Source: CAZCFB01 sp964511535 (GTDB taxonomy: Bacteria > Myxococcota_A > Polyangia > GCA-2747355 > CAZCFB01). From it: a stretch of DNA of 59,015 nt. The first letter of the stretch is position 1. Each line of letters begins with the position of its first letter. The translations under genes were made by a program, and so were the position numbers. Shown here piece after piece: positions 16,451 to 24,908 of this stretch. The stretch spans positions 1 to 59,015 of the forward strand of contig CAZEFW010000037.1 of the NCBI GenBank assembly GCA_964511535.1, in the 5' to 3' direction. The notes beneath the pieces were generated by a model that worked only from the letters and a program-made list of their open reading frames with translations, did not search any database and was not told the origin of the DNA.

Positions 16451-17756
16451 GCCGCGCGTGGTGGTCATCGGCGCCGGCGCGGCCGGGTGCGCTGCGGCCC
16501 TCGCCGCCGCGGAGCTGGGCGCGCGGGTCACGGTGGCGCGCGCCGCCCTGGGCGCCACGGCCCTCTCCTCGGGCGCCGTGGATCTGGCGGCAGACCCCGT
16601 GGAGCGCCCCGGAGACCCCTGGGAGGGGAGGCCCTCGCTGGAGGAGGCGTACCGCCGGTGCCGAAACCGCGGGCCGCACCCCCTGGACAGGGCGGCGGTG
16701 AGCGCCGCTGACGCCCACGCCATCCTGGAGCGACTGGCCTCGTCGCTGCCCTGCCTCGAGATGGCGTCGCTGGAGGCGCCGGCGCGGGTGCTGCCCACCG
16801 ACATGGGCACCTTCAAGAGCACCGCCCTCGCCTCCCCGTGGGCGACCCCGGGCCACCTGCCCGATCTCGCCGGCAAGCGCGTGGGCGTGGTCGGTATCGC
16901 CGGGCACCCGCAGCACCAGGCCTCGGGCCTCGTGGGGCCGCTGGGCGCCCTGGCCCGGCGTGGCGGTGTGGAGCTGGAGCTGCACGCCCTGGAGATGCCG
17001 CTGCTGCGCCTGCGCGGCGAGGAGCTCGCCGGCGCCGTGGACCTGGCGCGGCTGGTGGAGCGCCCCGGCAACCTGGACCGGATCTGCGCCTGGCTGGCTG
17101 AGCGGGCCGCGGACATGGGGCTCGACTTCGCCTTGCTGCCGCCGGTGATGGGCATGGAGCGCTGGGCCGAGGTGCGCCAGCGGATCACCGCCGCGCTCCC
17201 GGCGGCGGAGCTGCTCGCGTCGTCGCCACCCACGGTGCCGGGGCTGCGGCTGGTGGCCGCGCTGGACCTGGCGCTGGAGGCCGCGGGGGTGCGGCGCGTC
17301 CAGGGCCGGGTCTCGGCGCTGGAGACCAGGGCGGGCCGGGTGGTGGGCGCCGACCTCGCCGGGGGCCGCCGCCTGGAGGGGGACAGCTTCGTGCTGGCCA
17401 CCGGGCGCTTCATCGGCGGCGGGCTGGTCCACGAGCAGTCAACCGAAGAGGGAGTGCTCGAGGCGGTGGCCCGGCTGCCGGTCTGGATCGGCCGCGAGGG
17501 CCCGGGGGTGCGCGCGCCGGGCAAGTTCATGGACCGCGCCGCGCCGGGCCCGCACCCGCTCATGAGCGCGGGCCTGCGCGTGGATCAGGGCCTGCGCCCC
17601 CTCGGCCCGGGCGGGCAGCCCGCTGCGGACAACCTGTTCGCAGCCGGCAGCGTGGTGGGCGGCTACGACTACATCACGGGCCGGGACGGCCTGGGCACCG
17701 CCCTGATCACCGGCCACCTGGCGGGTCTGGGCGCCGCGCAGGGGGGCGCCTCATGA
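16443..17756 (+). CDS. glpB: Anaerobic glycerol-3-phosphate dehydrogenase subunit B
   Basis: 437 residues. ATG 16443 is chosen because GGGAGG lies about 6 bases upstream within glpA. The FAD/NAD-binding motif VVVIGAGAAGCAAALAAAELG is at the N-terminus, and the C-terminal part LFAAGSVVGGYDYITGRDGLGTAL matches the GlpB signature. GlpB passes electrons from GlpA toward the membrane subunit. The gene overlaps both glpA (8 bases) and the downstream iron-sulfur gene (ATGA, 4 bases), so the three subunits are likely made in fixed ratio. Confidence 0.92.
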   Translation: MAEPRVVVIGAGAAGCAAALAAAELGARVTVARAALGATALSSGAVDLAADPVERPGDPWEGRPSLEEAYRRCRNRGPHPLDRAAVSAADAHAILERLASSLPCLEMASLEAPARVLPTDMGTFKSTALASPWATPGHLPDLAGKRVGVVGIAGHPQHQASGLVGPLGALARRGGVELELHALEMPLLRLRGEELAGAVDLARLVERPGNLDRICAWLAERAADMGLDFALLPPVMGMERWAEVRQRITAALPAAELLASSPPTVPGLRLVAALDLALEAAGVRRVQGRVSALETRAGRVVGADLAGGRRLEGDSFVLATGRFIGGGLVHEQSTEEGVLEAVARLPVWIGREGPGVRAPGKFMDRAAPGPHPLMSAGLRVDQGLRPLGPGGQPAADNLFAAGSVVGGYDYITGRDGLGTALITGHLAGLGAAQGGAS

Positions 17757-18190
17757 GCAAGCTCCTGTCATGGCTCAACCTGGCCTACCGCTTCAACGTG
17801 CACCTGATCAAGAAGCCCTTCGTGGGCCACGAGAAGGGCAAGGCGATGTTCCTGGACAACTACCGGGCAGATCACATCTTCCCGCTGGGCCAGGAGATCC
17901 GGACGCGGCTGCCCGAGCTATCCCGCTGCATATCATGCGGGCTATGCGACACGGTGTGCCCCAACCTCAAGGCAGCCCGGCGCCACCTGTTCAACGGCCC
18001 CTCCGACCTGGCCGGCTGCCACACCCGCAGCTTGCCCGACTATCACCTGCTCGGGCCGAGCCTGGACAACTGGCACACCTGCGACCGGTGCACCCACTGC
18101 GAGGATGTCTGCCCCAGCGGTGTGCCGCTGCGGGACCTGGCGCGGCTGGTGACCGAGATCATGGCGGCGCAGGAAGACGCGCAGGAGTAA
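17753..18190 (+). CDS. Short GlpC/HdrC-like protein with two [4Fe-4S] clusters
   Basis: 145 residues. Two complete cluster motifs: C59-x2-C62-x2-C65-x3-C69 and C110-x2-C113-x2-C116-x3-C120, each followed by Pro. This corresponds to the N-terminal third of GlpC (about 400 residues in E. coli). The two cysteine-rich CCG domains that in GlpC and HdrB-type proteins are linked to membrane/quinone contact are absent, and a stop follows directly. In size and layout it is like HdrC. There is no frameshifted continuation: the next gene starts 40 bases later in an unrelated frame. It should carry electrons from GlpAB to an acceptor that is not encoded here. Confidence 0.85.
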   Translation: MSKLLSWLNLAYRFNVHLIKKPFVGHEKGKAMFLDNYRADHIFPLGQEIRTRLPELSRCISCGLCDTVCPNLKAARRHLFNGPSDLAGCHTRSLPDYHLLGPSLDNWHTCDRCTHCEDVCPSGVPLRDLARLVTEIMAAQEDAQE

Positions 18191-18217
18191 AAAGGCCGCG
18201 CAGCCCGGACCCGGCGC

Positions 18218-18223
18218 TATGAT
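18218..18223 (+). promoter_or_regulatory. -10-like TATGAT six bases before the start of the next gene
   Basis: TATGAT-6-ATG: the hexamer ends at 18223 and the start codon is at 18230. There is no Shine-Dalgarno and no clear -35 in the GC-rich upstream DNA. It fits the leaderless pattern seen at several other genes here. Confidence 0.35.
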
Positions 18224-18229
18224 GCCGCC

Positions 18230-19156
18230 ATGTCCCTGACCAACAAGCTCAAGCTACAGACCGAACCGACCTGCCTGCTCGGCCAGCGGGTGCAGCTGCG
18301 CATCCCCGAGGGGTCCTGGGTGGACGGCCACCACGAGGGCGGCCTGATGGGGGTCGAGGTGGACAACCTGCGGGAGCAGCGGGTCGGCACCGACTACGGC
18401 CCATCGCGGCTCATCATGCTGGCCGAGGACACCATGCTGTTGGCCGGCGGCGGGCTGGAGAGCATGCGCCAGCGCCTGCTCGACGGCGTCACGCGCGGCT
18501 ACGGGGTCACCTTCGAGGAGCTGCCCGACGCCCCGGAAGGTGGACTGCTCATGGGGACCCTGTCCCAGGCGCCGGAGAGGGAGGCGTTGCCGCTGCTGGT
18601 GCTCTGGCTGGAGCACCCGGACGGCACCCTGCTCAAGCTCAACTGGTTCGTCAACGCCGAGGCGGTCATCCAGTGGCGCGATTGGCTCGAGGTGGCCAGC
18701 GCCATGGCTCGCTCGGCCACCGCAGGCGACCGCTCCATTCAGCGCGAGGCCCGCGTGGTCACCCTCGACTGGTGCCACACGCCGGCGGTGGAGCTGGACC
18801 TGCTGCCCGACTTCGTCCTGTCCGCGGATCGGGGCCATGACTTCGTGGTCCACCGCCTCGACGAGCTGCGCAGCCTGGACGGCTTCGGGGCCAGCCTCGG
18901 CGTCTACCTGGGGCAGCACCCCGCGCCCCATGTCTCACGCATGAGCCCGCGGCCGGAGCTGGAGGAGGTGGCCGGTTCCCTGATGGGCCAGCAGATGAGC
19001 TGGATCCGCTACGAGCTGGAGGGGTGCGTCAAGATGGAGGCCATCGAGCCCCTGGAGCACGCCCGGGTCATGATGCACGCCTTCGCCACCGGCGCCGACG
19101 ACGAGGACTGCCGCCGGGTGGCGCGCATGGTGGAGGGGCTGCGGGCGGCGGGGTGA
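18230..19156 (+). CDS. Hypothetical cytoplasmic protein, possibly two related halves
   Basis: 308 residues with no signal peptide or membrane helix. Family not recognised. Two segments look alike in outline: LGQRVQLRIPEGSWVDGHHE (about 17-36) begins the first and VVTLDWCHTPAVELDLLPDF (about 175-195) the second, each followed by a Leu-rich helix and a GL/GV.LG strand. The fold may be of the DcrB/PsbP kind (short beta-sheet sandwich), but this is a guess. It starts 39 bases after the iron-sulfur gene and probably uses its own promoter. It ends next to the longest heptamer array of the window. Confidence 0.6.
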   Translation: MSLTNKLKLQTEPTCLLGQRVQLRIPEGSWVDGHHEGGLMGVEVDNLREQRVGTDYGPSRLIMLAEDTMLLAGGGLESMRQRLLDGVTRGYGVTFEELPDAPEGGLLMGTLSQAPEREALPLLVLWLEHPDGTLLKLNWFVNAEAVIQWRDWLEVASAMARSATAGDRSIQREARVVTLDWCHTPAVELDLLPDFVLSADRGHDFVVHRLDELRSLDGFGASLGVYLGQHPAPHVSRMSPRPELEEVAGSLMGQQMSWIRYELEGCVKMEAIEPLEHARVMMHAFATGADDEDCRRVARMVEGLRAAG

Positions 19157-19160
19157 TCAG

Positions 19161-19337
19161 GCTTGAGGCTTGAGACTTGAGACTTGAGGCATGAGACTTG
19201 AGACGTGAGTCTTGAGACTTGAGACTAGAGACTAATGACGTGAGTCTTGAGACTTGAGGTTTAAGGGCGATTGCCCTCGACTATTATCCCTCAAGCCTCA
19301 GGCCACAAGCCTCAAGCCGGGCGAGCGAAGCTCGCCC
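19161..19337. repeat. Long heptamer array with inverted copies and hairpin (copy D)
   Basis: Fifteen phased heptamers of type RCTTGAG run from 19161 to 19265 (for example GCTTGAG, ACTTGAG, TCTTGAG, with a few changed units). After a 24-base spacer come four inverted units (CTCAAGC, CTCAGGC, CACAAGC, CTCAAGC, 19290-19317), then the perfect hairpin GGGCGAGC-GAA-GCTCGCCC (19319-19337), which shares one base with the TAG stop of the minus-strand YbjN-like gene. It lies between convergent genes. Confidence 0.88.
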
Positions 19338-19807
19338 TAGTTGACCTGGCCCAGGTCCACTGAGCCGGCGACCCAGACCTCGATGCTCTTGGGGTCGTAC
19401 TCCGGGTCCTGGCTGATGTTCAGCAGCTCGAGGTGGAACATGTCCGCCGTGTGGCTTATGGCGTTGAGCCCGTCGGCGAAGGACTCGTACTCGAGGCCCT
19501 CCAGCGGAATCTCGGCCGACAGCTCCACGTTGTCCTCCTCGTCGAGGCTGAACTTGGCCAGCCGCACGATGTAGTTCAGCCGCAGCAGGTGAGTGTGCAG
19601 GTTTACGCGGCACCCCTCATCCTCGGGGGCGTTGACCACCGGCGAGATGGTGAACACCAGGAAATGATCGGTCAGGTAGACGAAGATCGGGAAGTTGGTG
19701 GTCTTGGCCTTGAAGGCGGTGAACCAGGTGCTCGACTCTTCCTCGTACTCGTACTCCCAGCCGAACAGATCGAAATACTGGTGAATCTTCTCAACGATAC
19801 CCGTCAT
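19337..19807 (-). CDS. YbjN-like domain protein
   Basis: 156 residues, acidic, cytoplasmic. The shape fits the YbjN/type III chaperone-like fold: an N-terminal helix (IVEKIHQYFDLFGW), a strand pair with FPIFVYLTDHFLVFTISPVV, then LLRLNYIVRLAKFSLDEEDNVELSAEIPLEGL, which is the typical N..L...KF....D..V.L..ELP pattern. AGGAGA lies 6 bases before the ATG. These proteins often bind or escort other proteins; no partner is adjacent. It is divergent from the acyl-CoA dehydrogenase gene. Confidence 0.7.
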   Translation of the reverse strand: MTGIVEKIHQYFDLFGWEYEYEEESSTWFTAFKAKTTNFPIFVYLTDHFLVFTISPVVNAPEDEGCRVNLHTHLLRLNYIVRLAKFSLDEEDNVELSAEIPLEGLEYESFADGLNAISHTADMFHLELLNISQDPEYDPKSIEVWVAGSVDLGQVN

Positions 19808-19979
19808 GTCCCATCTCCTGCGCTTACGCTCCGGCCGTTGGCCGCCGGGAGCCGAGCCGGCTGTTATTAGCCGATGCTGGGCGAATATTCAATCGCGCAT
19901 TGCCTCCGCGCCGTGGAGGTAGGATTATCCCGGGCGAAACGAGTGTTTTGACGAAAGCGACCACGAAGGAGAGACGACG

Positions 19980-21140
19980 ATGAGCACCTTCGACCTGTTC
20001 AACCCCACCGAAATACACCAGGCGATCCGCGACACGGTGCGCCAGTTCGGCCAGGCCGAGCTGGAGCCCCAGGCGGCCGAGTACGACGAGGCGGAGAAGT
20101 TCAACGAGGAGCTGTTCCGCCGCCTCGGCAGCGAGCTGAACCTGTTCGGCGTCACGGTGCCCGAGGAGGAGGGCGGCGTGGGCATGGACGCCGTGGCGTC
20201 GGTCATCGTCTGCGAGGAGTTGAGCCGCTTCGACCCGGGGTTCGGGCTGAGCTACCTGGCCCATGAGGTGCTGTTCGTCAACAACTTCTACTACAGCGCC
20301 TCGCCCGCCCAGCGCGAGCGCTGGCTCGACGGTGTGCTCACCGGCGAGCGCATCGCCGGCATGGCCATGACCGAGCCGGAGGCCGGCACCGACGTGCTCG
20401 GCATGAAGGCCGTGGCCGAGAAGCGGGGCGACAAGTACATCCTCAACGGCACCAAGCAGTTCATCACCAACGGCGGGCCGGGGGAGATCTTCCTGGTCTA
20501 CGCCAAGCTCGACCGCGCCGCCCGCCCGGTGACCGCCTTCATCGTGGAGAGCCACTACCCCGGCTTCTCCGTGGGCGCCAAGGAGAAGAAGATGGGCATG
20601 CGCGCCTCGCCCACCACGCAGCTGGTGTTCGAGGACTGTGAGGTGCCCGAGGAGTGCCTGCTCGGGGCCGAGAACGGCGCCATGATGCACATGATGCGCA
20701 ACCTGGAGATCGAGCGCGTCACCCTGGCCGCCCAGTCGTGCGGCATCGCCCTGCGCTGCGTGGAGGAGATGAGCCGCTACGCCATCAGCGAGCGCAAGGC
20801 CTTCGGCAAGCCGCTGGTGTCCTTCGGCCAGATGCAGAAGATGGTCGCCGACGCCTACGCCGAGACCGCCGCGGCCCGCGCACTGGTCTACGACACCGCC
20901 CGCCGCATCGACCCGGAGCAGCGCCGCAGCCTCGACGCGGCCAGCGCCAAGCTGGTGGCCACCGTCACCGCCGAGCGCGTGGCCCGCAGCGCCATCCAGG
21001 TGCTCGGCGGGTACGGCTACACCCGGGAGTACCCGGTGGAGCGCCTGCTGCGCGATGCCATCCTGCTGTCCATCGGCGGCGGCACCGTGGAGGCGATGCA
21101 GAAGAACATCGCCGCGGATCTGTCGCGCATCTACAAGTAA
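19980..21140 (+). CDS. Acyl-CoA dehydrogenase
   Basis: 386 residues, a usual length for the short/medium-chain acyl-CoA dehydrogenase family. AAGGAGA lies about 8 bases before the ATG. Signatures: AMTEPEAGTDVLGMK and KQFITNGGPGEIFLVYAK (FAD and substrate region), RKAFGKPLVSFGQMQ, QVLGGYGYTREYPVERLLRDA, and the catalytic Glu in GGGTVEAM (about residue 371). It oxidises an acyl-CoA to the 2-enoyl form and passes electrons to ETF. The chain-length specificity cannot be read from sequence. No other beta-oxidation gene is nearby. Downstream, GGTGACG (21155-21161) and CGTCACC (21194-21200) form a loose inverted repeat between convergent genes. Confidence 0.93.
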   Translation: MSTFDLFNPTEIHQAIRDTVRQFGQAELEPQAAEYDEAEKFNEELFRRLGSELNLFGVTVPEEEGGVGMDAVASVIVCEELSRFDPGFGLSYLAHEVLFVNNFYYSASPAQRERWLDGVLTGERIAGMAMTEPEAGTDVLGMKAVAEKRGDKYILNGTKQFITNGGPGEIFLVYAKLDRAARPVTAFIVESHYPGFSVGAKEKKMGMRASPTTQLVFEDCEVPEECLLGAENGAMMHMMRNLEIERVTLAAQSCGIALRCVEEMSRYAISERKAFGKPLVSFGQMQKMVADAYAETAAARALVYDTARRIDPEQRRSLDAASAKLVATVTAERVARSAIQVLGGYGYTREYPVERLLRDAILLSIGGGTVEAMQKNIAADLSRIYK

Positions 21141-21195
21141 GCCTCGCCCCCTCAGGTGACGCCGTCCTGACCAGGGTCGCCCCCGGCCGCGGCCG

Positions 21196-22404
21196 TCACC
21201 GCCTCCTCAGCCGCTTGATACGCTGCTTCAGCGGGTTCCCCTGCTTCAGGCCGTCGGCCATCGTCTCCAGCGCGCGGTCGCAAGCGTCGCGGATGGACTG
21301 ATCCTCCTTCCTGTCCAGCCGTACCCTGTTCAGCAGCGCCACGGTGCGCGCGGTGCGGAACTGGCCCAGGATGGAGATCGCCTCGTGCCTGCGGCGGCCC
21401 TCCCGGTGCGTCAGGTCCAGGCGCGCCTGCTCGCGCCGGGCCCGGTCACGGTGTTCCTGGTCGCCGAGCAGGCCCGAGATCCAGCGGCTGAAGGTGGGGT
21501 TCAGCTTGCCCCAGTCGTACTCCTTCGGCGCCACCAGCACCGTGACCATCATCGAGCCCTTGAGGGCGCTGGTGCGGACCAGCTCCGGACCGGCGCCGTC
21601 CACCAGCGGACCGTGGCGGTTGAACACCAGGCACTTGGCGGGCAGCTTGCGCTTCGCCACCTCCGGGCCCAGGGGGAGCAGCCCGCCGCTGACGCCCAGC
21701 TCCTTCAGCGCGCCGGCGGCGGCCAGCTTCTCGCCCATGGCCGGCATCAGCCGCTTGAGCTCCGCGGCGAAGGACCGCTCCATGGCGGCCTTGCCGGCGG
21801 CGTCGGTGCGCAGGTTGGCCCCGACGAACAGCCCGTAATCGCCTGCCAGCGCGCACACCGCGGGCGCCGCCACCTCCAGCGCCTTGACCTCGGCCACGGG
21901 ATCCTGCTCGCCAGGGGCCAGCGCCGCGGCCAGGCCCTTGACCAGCCAGGCCAGCCTTCGCGCGGTGGGGGGCTTGCGGAACGAGAGCTCGAAGGTGTCG
22001 GTGCTGATGGGGGACTCCCGCTGGATCGAGAGGTTCAGCGGGTACGCGGCGGCCGAGATGGCGGCCACGTCCTTTATCCGCGGGAGCCTGATCACCGGGC
22101 TGTCCACCCGGTAGCGGGTCAGCGGGATCCGCTTCTTTTTCGCCCTGGCCAGCACCCTGTTCACCGCCGGCAGGGCCCTGGCTACCCGACGGTAAAATGC
22201 CCGCTCCTTGCCGGCGAAGTACCCCCGGGCCTGGCGGCCCGAGCGGAAGATCTTCCGGACATGCTCCCGGTGAGCGTAGCTGAAGCGCTCGTGAACATAG
22301 CGCGTCCCGAAGGCGCCGCTGGCGTCGGCAGCGCAGGGCATCAGCAGGGTGACCCCCGCGACCAACAAGAGGGCCGGGACCAGAAGCTTCGGGCTTTTTG
22401 GCAT
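21196..22404 (-). CDS. Secreted protein of unknown function with C-terminal HEAT-like helices
   Basis: 402 residues with a signal peptide (LLVPALLLVAGVTLLMPCAADA). No family recognised. The central part is mixed (LAWLVKGLAAALAP, GLFVGANLRTDAAG, LPAKCLVFNRHGPLVDGAG). The C-terminal 70 residues (EAISILGQFRTARTVALLNRV, then SIRDACDRALETM) look like one or two HEAT repeats. The very end is basic (QRIKRLRRR). A palindrome CGGCCGCGGCCG lies directly after the stop. Confidence 0.65.
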   Translation of the reverse strand: MPKSPKLLVPALLLVAGVTLLMPCAADASGAFGTRYVHERFSYAHREHVRKIFRSGRQARGYFAGKERAFYRRVARALPAVNRVLARAKKKRIPLTRYRVDSPVIRLPRIKDVAAISAAAYPLNLSIQRESPISTDTFELSFRKPPTARRLAWLVKGLAAALAPGEQDPVAEVKALEVAAPAVCALAGDYGLFVGANLRTDAAGKAAMERSFAAELKRLMPAMGEKLAAAGALKELGVSGGLLPLGPEVAKRKLPAKCLVFNRHGPLVDGAGPELVRTSALKGSMMVTVLVAPKEYDWGKLNPTFSRWISGLLGDQEHRDRARREQARLDLTHREGRRRHEAISILGQFRTARTVALLNRVRLDRKEDQSIRDACDRALETMADGLKQGNPLKQRIKRLRRR

Positions 22405-22438
22405 GCCCGTAGTAAACCACGATTATGAGTGAGCTCCC

Positions 22439-22603
22439 ATGAAGGCCCTGACCCTGGTCACGCTGACGCTGGCCTCCACCGCCGCGGCCACGGCCTCAGA
22501 GCCGGCCGGAGTGCAAGCGGCCATCAACACCCGAGGCGATGCATCGCCCGGCCCCTCGGGAGGCGTCGCGTGCCGAGGTTCGGGTCTGCTCCTGGGCCAT
22601 TGA
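22439..22603 (+). CDS. Possible 54-residue secreted peptide or gene remnant
   Basis: An ATG at 22439 opens a short frame that begins with a good signal peptide (MKALTLVTLTLASTAAATA) and continues for about 33 residues, ending CRGSGLLLGH before the stop. No Shine-Dalgarno is clear. It could be a true small exported peptide or the 5' remnant of a larger secreted protein. This is the only reading frame I can support in the 274 bases between the divergent genes. Confidence 0.3.
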   Translation: MKALTLVTLTLASTAAATASEPAGVQAAINTRGDASPGPSGGVACRGSGLLLGH

Positions 22604-22678
22604 CGCTGCGCACGCCGCGGTCTAATACTTGGCCGCTATTTGGTAATGGCGCCGCAACACCTGAAGAGGATCTACTGA

Positions 22679-23776
22679 ATGAAGATCGCAGTCTTTGACA
22701 TCGGCACCAGGGCCACACGGCTCATCGTCGGCGACACCGATCAGCTGCGGAAGCACGGCTTCCGATTCGGCGACTACTTCAACCGGGGCGATAGAACCGA
22801 GGCTGGCCTCGGCATCGTGGAGAGGCAGGACGGCCAGGGGGAATACCAGCTCATCGGCCTGCAGAAGACCATCGAGTTCATCACCCGGCATATCGCTCAG
22901 TGCAAGCAGATCGGGATCACCGAGGAGAACATCCATGGCGTGGGCACGGAGGTGTTCCGCCGGGTGGAGAACTGGCAGGACATGGTGGCCACCATCGAGA
23001 CGGCCTGCGGCCTGCGGGTCAAGGTGCTCGATCCCATCGAGGAGGCGGACACCACGTTCTGGGCGGCCATGATCTCCGGCAGCCCGTTCTTCGAGCGTGA
23101 GGAGCCGTTCCTGGTCATCGAGCAGGGGGGCGGTTCGGTGCAGCTCACCGTGGGCCAGGTGGACAGCCACGGGGGGCCCGAGGTGTTCGGCCAGACCAGC
23201 ATCCCCGCCCTGGGCACCGTGCTGCTGCGCCAGCGCTTCCTGGCCAACCAGACAGACATGTCCCTGCGCAACCGCCGGCATGTGGACACCGTGAGCAGGG
23301 AGGTCCACGAGTACGCCAACCAGCAGCTGCAGAATGAGCTGGCGCAGAAGTTCGACCTCCCGGACGACAAGGTCCCGGGACGGGCGTTCGCCCTCGGGTC
23401 GGTCATCACCAACTACTACAGGACGGACGTCAACAGCACGGTGCGGTCCAACGCCGACCAGCACGGCAAGGAGGTGCTGCTCAGCTGGCTGTACGACCCG
23501 AACATCGGCGGCGGCCTGGCGACCAAATACGCCGGCCGAACCATCGCCAAGCTGTTCCAGGAGGCGGGCTACCACATCCAGGAGAGCGAGGACGAGATCA
23601 AGTCGGCGCTGGAGCAGCTGGCCGGCATCCCCTGCTACGCCGCCGCGCTGGAGCACTTCGGCCTGGACCAGCTGCGCATCTGCGGCACCGGCCTGCGCTA
23701 CGGCGTGCTGTTCAAGGCCGCCTTCGGGCTGTGGGACGAGGTGCGCGAGTACAAGGGATACGAGCCGCCCGCCTGA
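22679..23776 (+). CDS. Ppx/GppA-like phosphatase of the ASKHA fold
   Basis: 365 residues. The layout follows the exopolyphosphatase/pppGpp phosphatase family: phosphate-1 loop VFDIGTRATRLIVGD, HGVGTEVFRRVENW (in place of the usual ATSA.R.A.N), VLDPIEEAD (compare SG.EEA), phosphate-2 loop LVIEQGGGSVQLTV, and ICGTGLRYGVLF at the end. The first loop has FDIGTR where most Ppx/GppA have DIGSNS, so it is a divergent member. The substrate may be polyphosphate, pppGpp or something else. GAGGA lies about 9 bases before the ATG. Confidence 0.75.
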   Translation: MKIAVFDIGTRATRLIVGDTDQLRKHGFRFGDYFNRGDRTEAGLGIVERQDGQGEYQLIGLQKTIEFITRHIAQCKQIGITEENIHGVGTEVFRRVENWQDMVATIETACGLRVKVLDPIEEADTTFWAAMISGSPFFEREEPFLVIEQGGGSVQLTVGQVDSHGGPEVFGQTSIPALGTVLLRQRFLANQTDMSLRNRRHVDTVSREVHEYANQQLQNELAQKFDLPDDKVPGRAFALGSVITNYYRTDVNSTVRSNADQHGKEVLLSWLYDPNIGGGLATKYAGRTIAKLFQEAGYHIQESEDEIKSALEQLAGIPCYAAALEHFGLDQLRICGTGLRYGVLFKAAFGLWDEVREYKGYEPPA

Positions 23777-23794
23777 GGCCGGCCAGGCGCCGCG

Positions 23795-24829
23795 TCATGG
23801 AGGGGTGGCCTGCCCGTAATTGTTTGCCCCCCAGCAGTGAACCTTGCCGCCTTTGGACAGCCCGCAGTAGTGCCAGCCGCCCGAACTCACCTGCACGAAG
23901 TTGCCCTTGTGGGTGGTGACGTTGAACTGGTTTCCATCCCAGCACATGATCGCGCCGGACTTGGCCAGCGCGCAGTCGTAGTAGTAGCCGAGGTCGACGC
24001 CCAAGAAGCTACCTGAGATCGCCCACTCGCCACCCCAGCACTGGATCGCGCCCCCCTTGGCCACGGCGCAGCTGCCGCGGTCCGATGAGATCTGGACAAA
24101 CACCCCCGTGGGCGCGGTGATCTGCCCCCGCTTATTGCTGCCCCAGCACTTGATGGCGCCGCCCTGGGTCAGGCCACAGCTGTGCCGCCACCCCGCGCTC
24201 ACCTGGGCAAACTTGAATTGCTTCGGCGTATTCGCCTGGCCCCAGGTATTGTTGCCCCAACACTCCGCGAGGCTCTTGCTGGTCACGGCGCAGCTGTGAT
24301 ATTCGCCCACCTCGACCACTTTGAACTGGCCTGGCGGTGAAAACGTGGTGGGGCCCTTGACCCCCCAGCAGCTGACCTTCTTCGATGCTGTCACGCCACA
24401 GTTGGAGGCGCCGAAGCTGCTGATCTGGATGAAGGTTCCTTTCGGAGGTGACGACTCTCCATACCAGTTGGTCCCCCAGCAGGCCACCGCGCCGCCAATT
24501 TTGATGGCGCAGGTGTGTGTGTTGCCCGCGGAGACCTGGATGTAATTCCCGGTTGAAATCCCCATATCGGCGCCGGGGCCGTCGCCAGCCGTAGTGAGGT
24601 CCGGGGCCGGGAGGTCGGGCGCCGGGTGGTCCGGGGGCGAGCGATCCTGTGGCGCGGCATCATGACGCCCCTGGTCGCGGGGCCCCTGCTCGACCGCCGC
24701 CGCGTCCGCTGCCCGCTGATCGGCCCTCGCGTCCGAGGCCGTCGTCGATCCCGTATCGCAGCCACTCTGCCAGCTCAACACCAGCAGGAACACACCTACA
24801 CACCCGATCCCCCGCGTCATGCCTTGCAT
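23795..24829 (-). CDS. RCC1-like repeat lipoprotein
   Basis: 344 residues. The signal ends at SWQSGC (C24), a weak lipobox. An Asp/Ala/Pro-rich linker (about 25-90) precedes about six blades of a beta-propeller of the RCC1 type: each unit has a Cys near G..H.CA and ends CWG.N..GQ (for example CAIKIGGAVACWG, CGLTQGGAIKCWGSN). The paired cysteines in each blade could form disulfides, as in secreted RCC1-like proteins of myxobacteria. It is probably an outer-membrane-anchored binding protein; the ligand is unknown. Its start is 79 bases from the divergent zinc-ribbon gene. Confidence 0.85.
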   Translation of the reverse strand: MQGMTRGIGCVGVFLLVLSWQSGCDTGSTTASDARADQRAADAAAVEQGPRDQGRHDAAPQDRSPPDHPAPDLPAPDLTTAGDGPGADMGISTGNYIQVSAGNTHTCAIKIGGAVACWGTNWYGESSPPKGTFIQISSFGASNCGVTASKKVSCWGVKGPTTFSPPGQFKVVEVGEYHSCAVTSKSLAECWGNNTWGQANTPKQFKFAQVSAGWRHSCGLTQGGAIKCWGSNKRGQITAPTGVFVQISSDRGSCAVAKGGAIQCWGGEWAISGSFLGVDLGYYYDCALAKSGAIMCWDGNQFNVTTHKGNFVQVSSGGWHYCGLSKGGKVHCWGANNYGQATPP

Positions 24830-24871
24830 TGTCGCGCCCTCGGCGGCTGATGTGCAAGGGCGGCATTCTCA

Positions 24872-24900
24872 TTGTGCCCCACTTCCCGCCCGACTATCCT
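24872..24900 (+). promoter_or_regulatory. Promoter TTGTGC-17-TATCCT, leaderless type
   Basis: -35 TTGTGC (24872-24877) and -10 TATCCT (24895-24900) with a 17-base spacer. The ATG at 24909 follows after 8 bases, and no Shine-Dalgarno is present. Confidence 0.45.
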
Positions 24901-24908
24901 TGGTGCCC

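Noticed and set aside
17753..18230. Frameshifted GlpC with CCG domains downstream
   Set aside because: No CCG-type cysteine motifs occur in any frame after the stop; the following gene is unrelated.
19161..19317. CRISPR array
   Set aside because: Units are 7 bases without spacers, and no cas gene is present.
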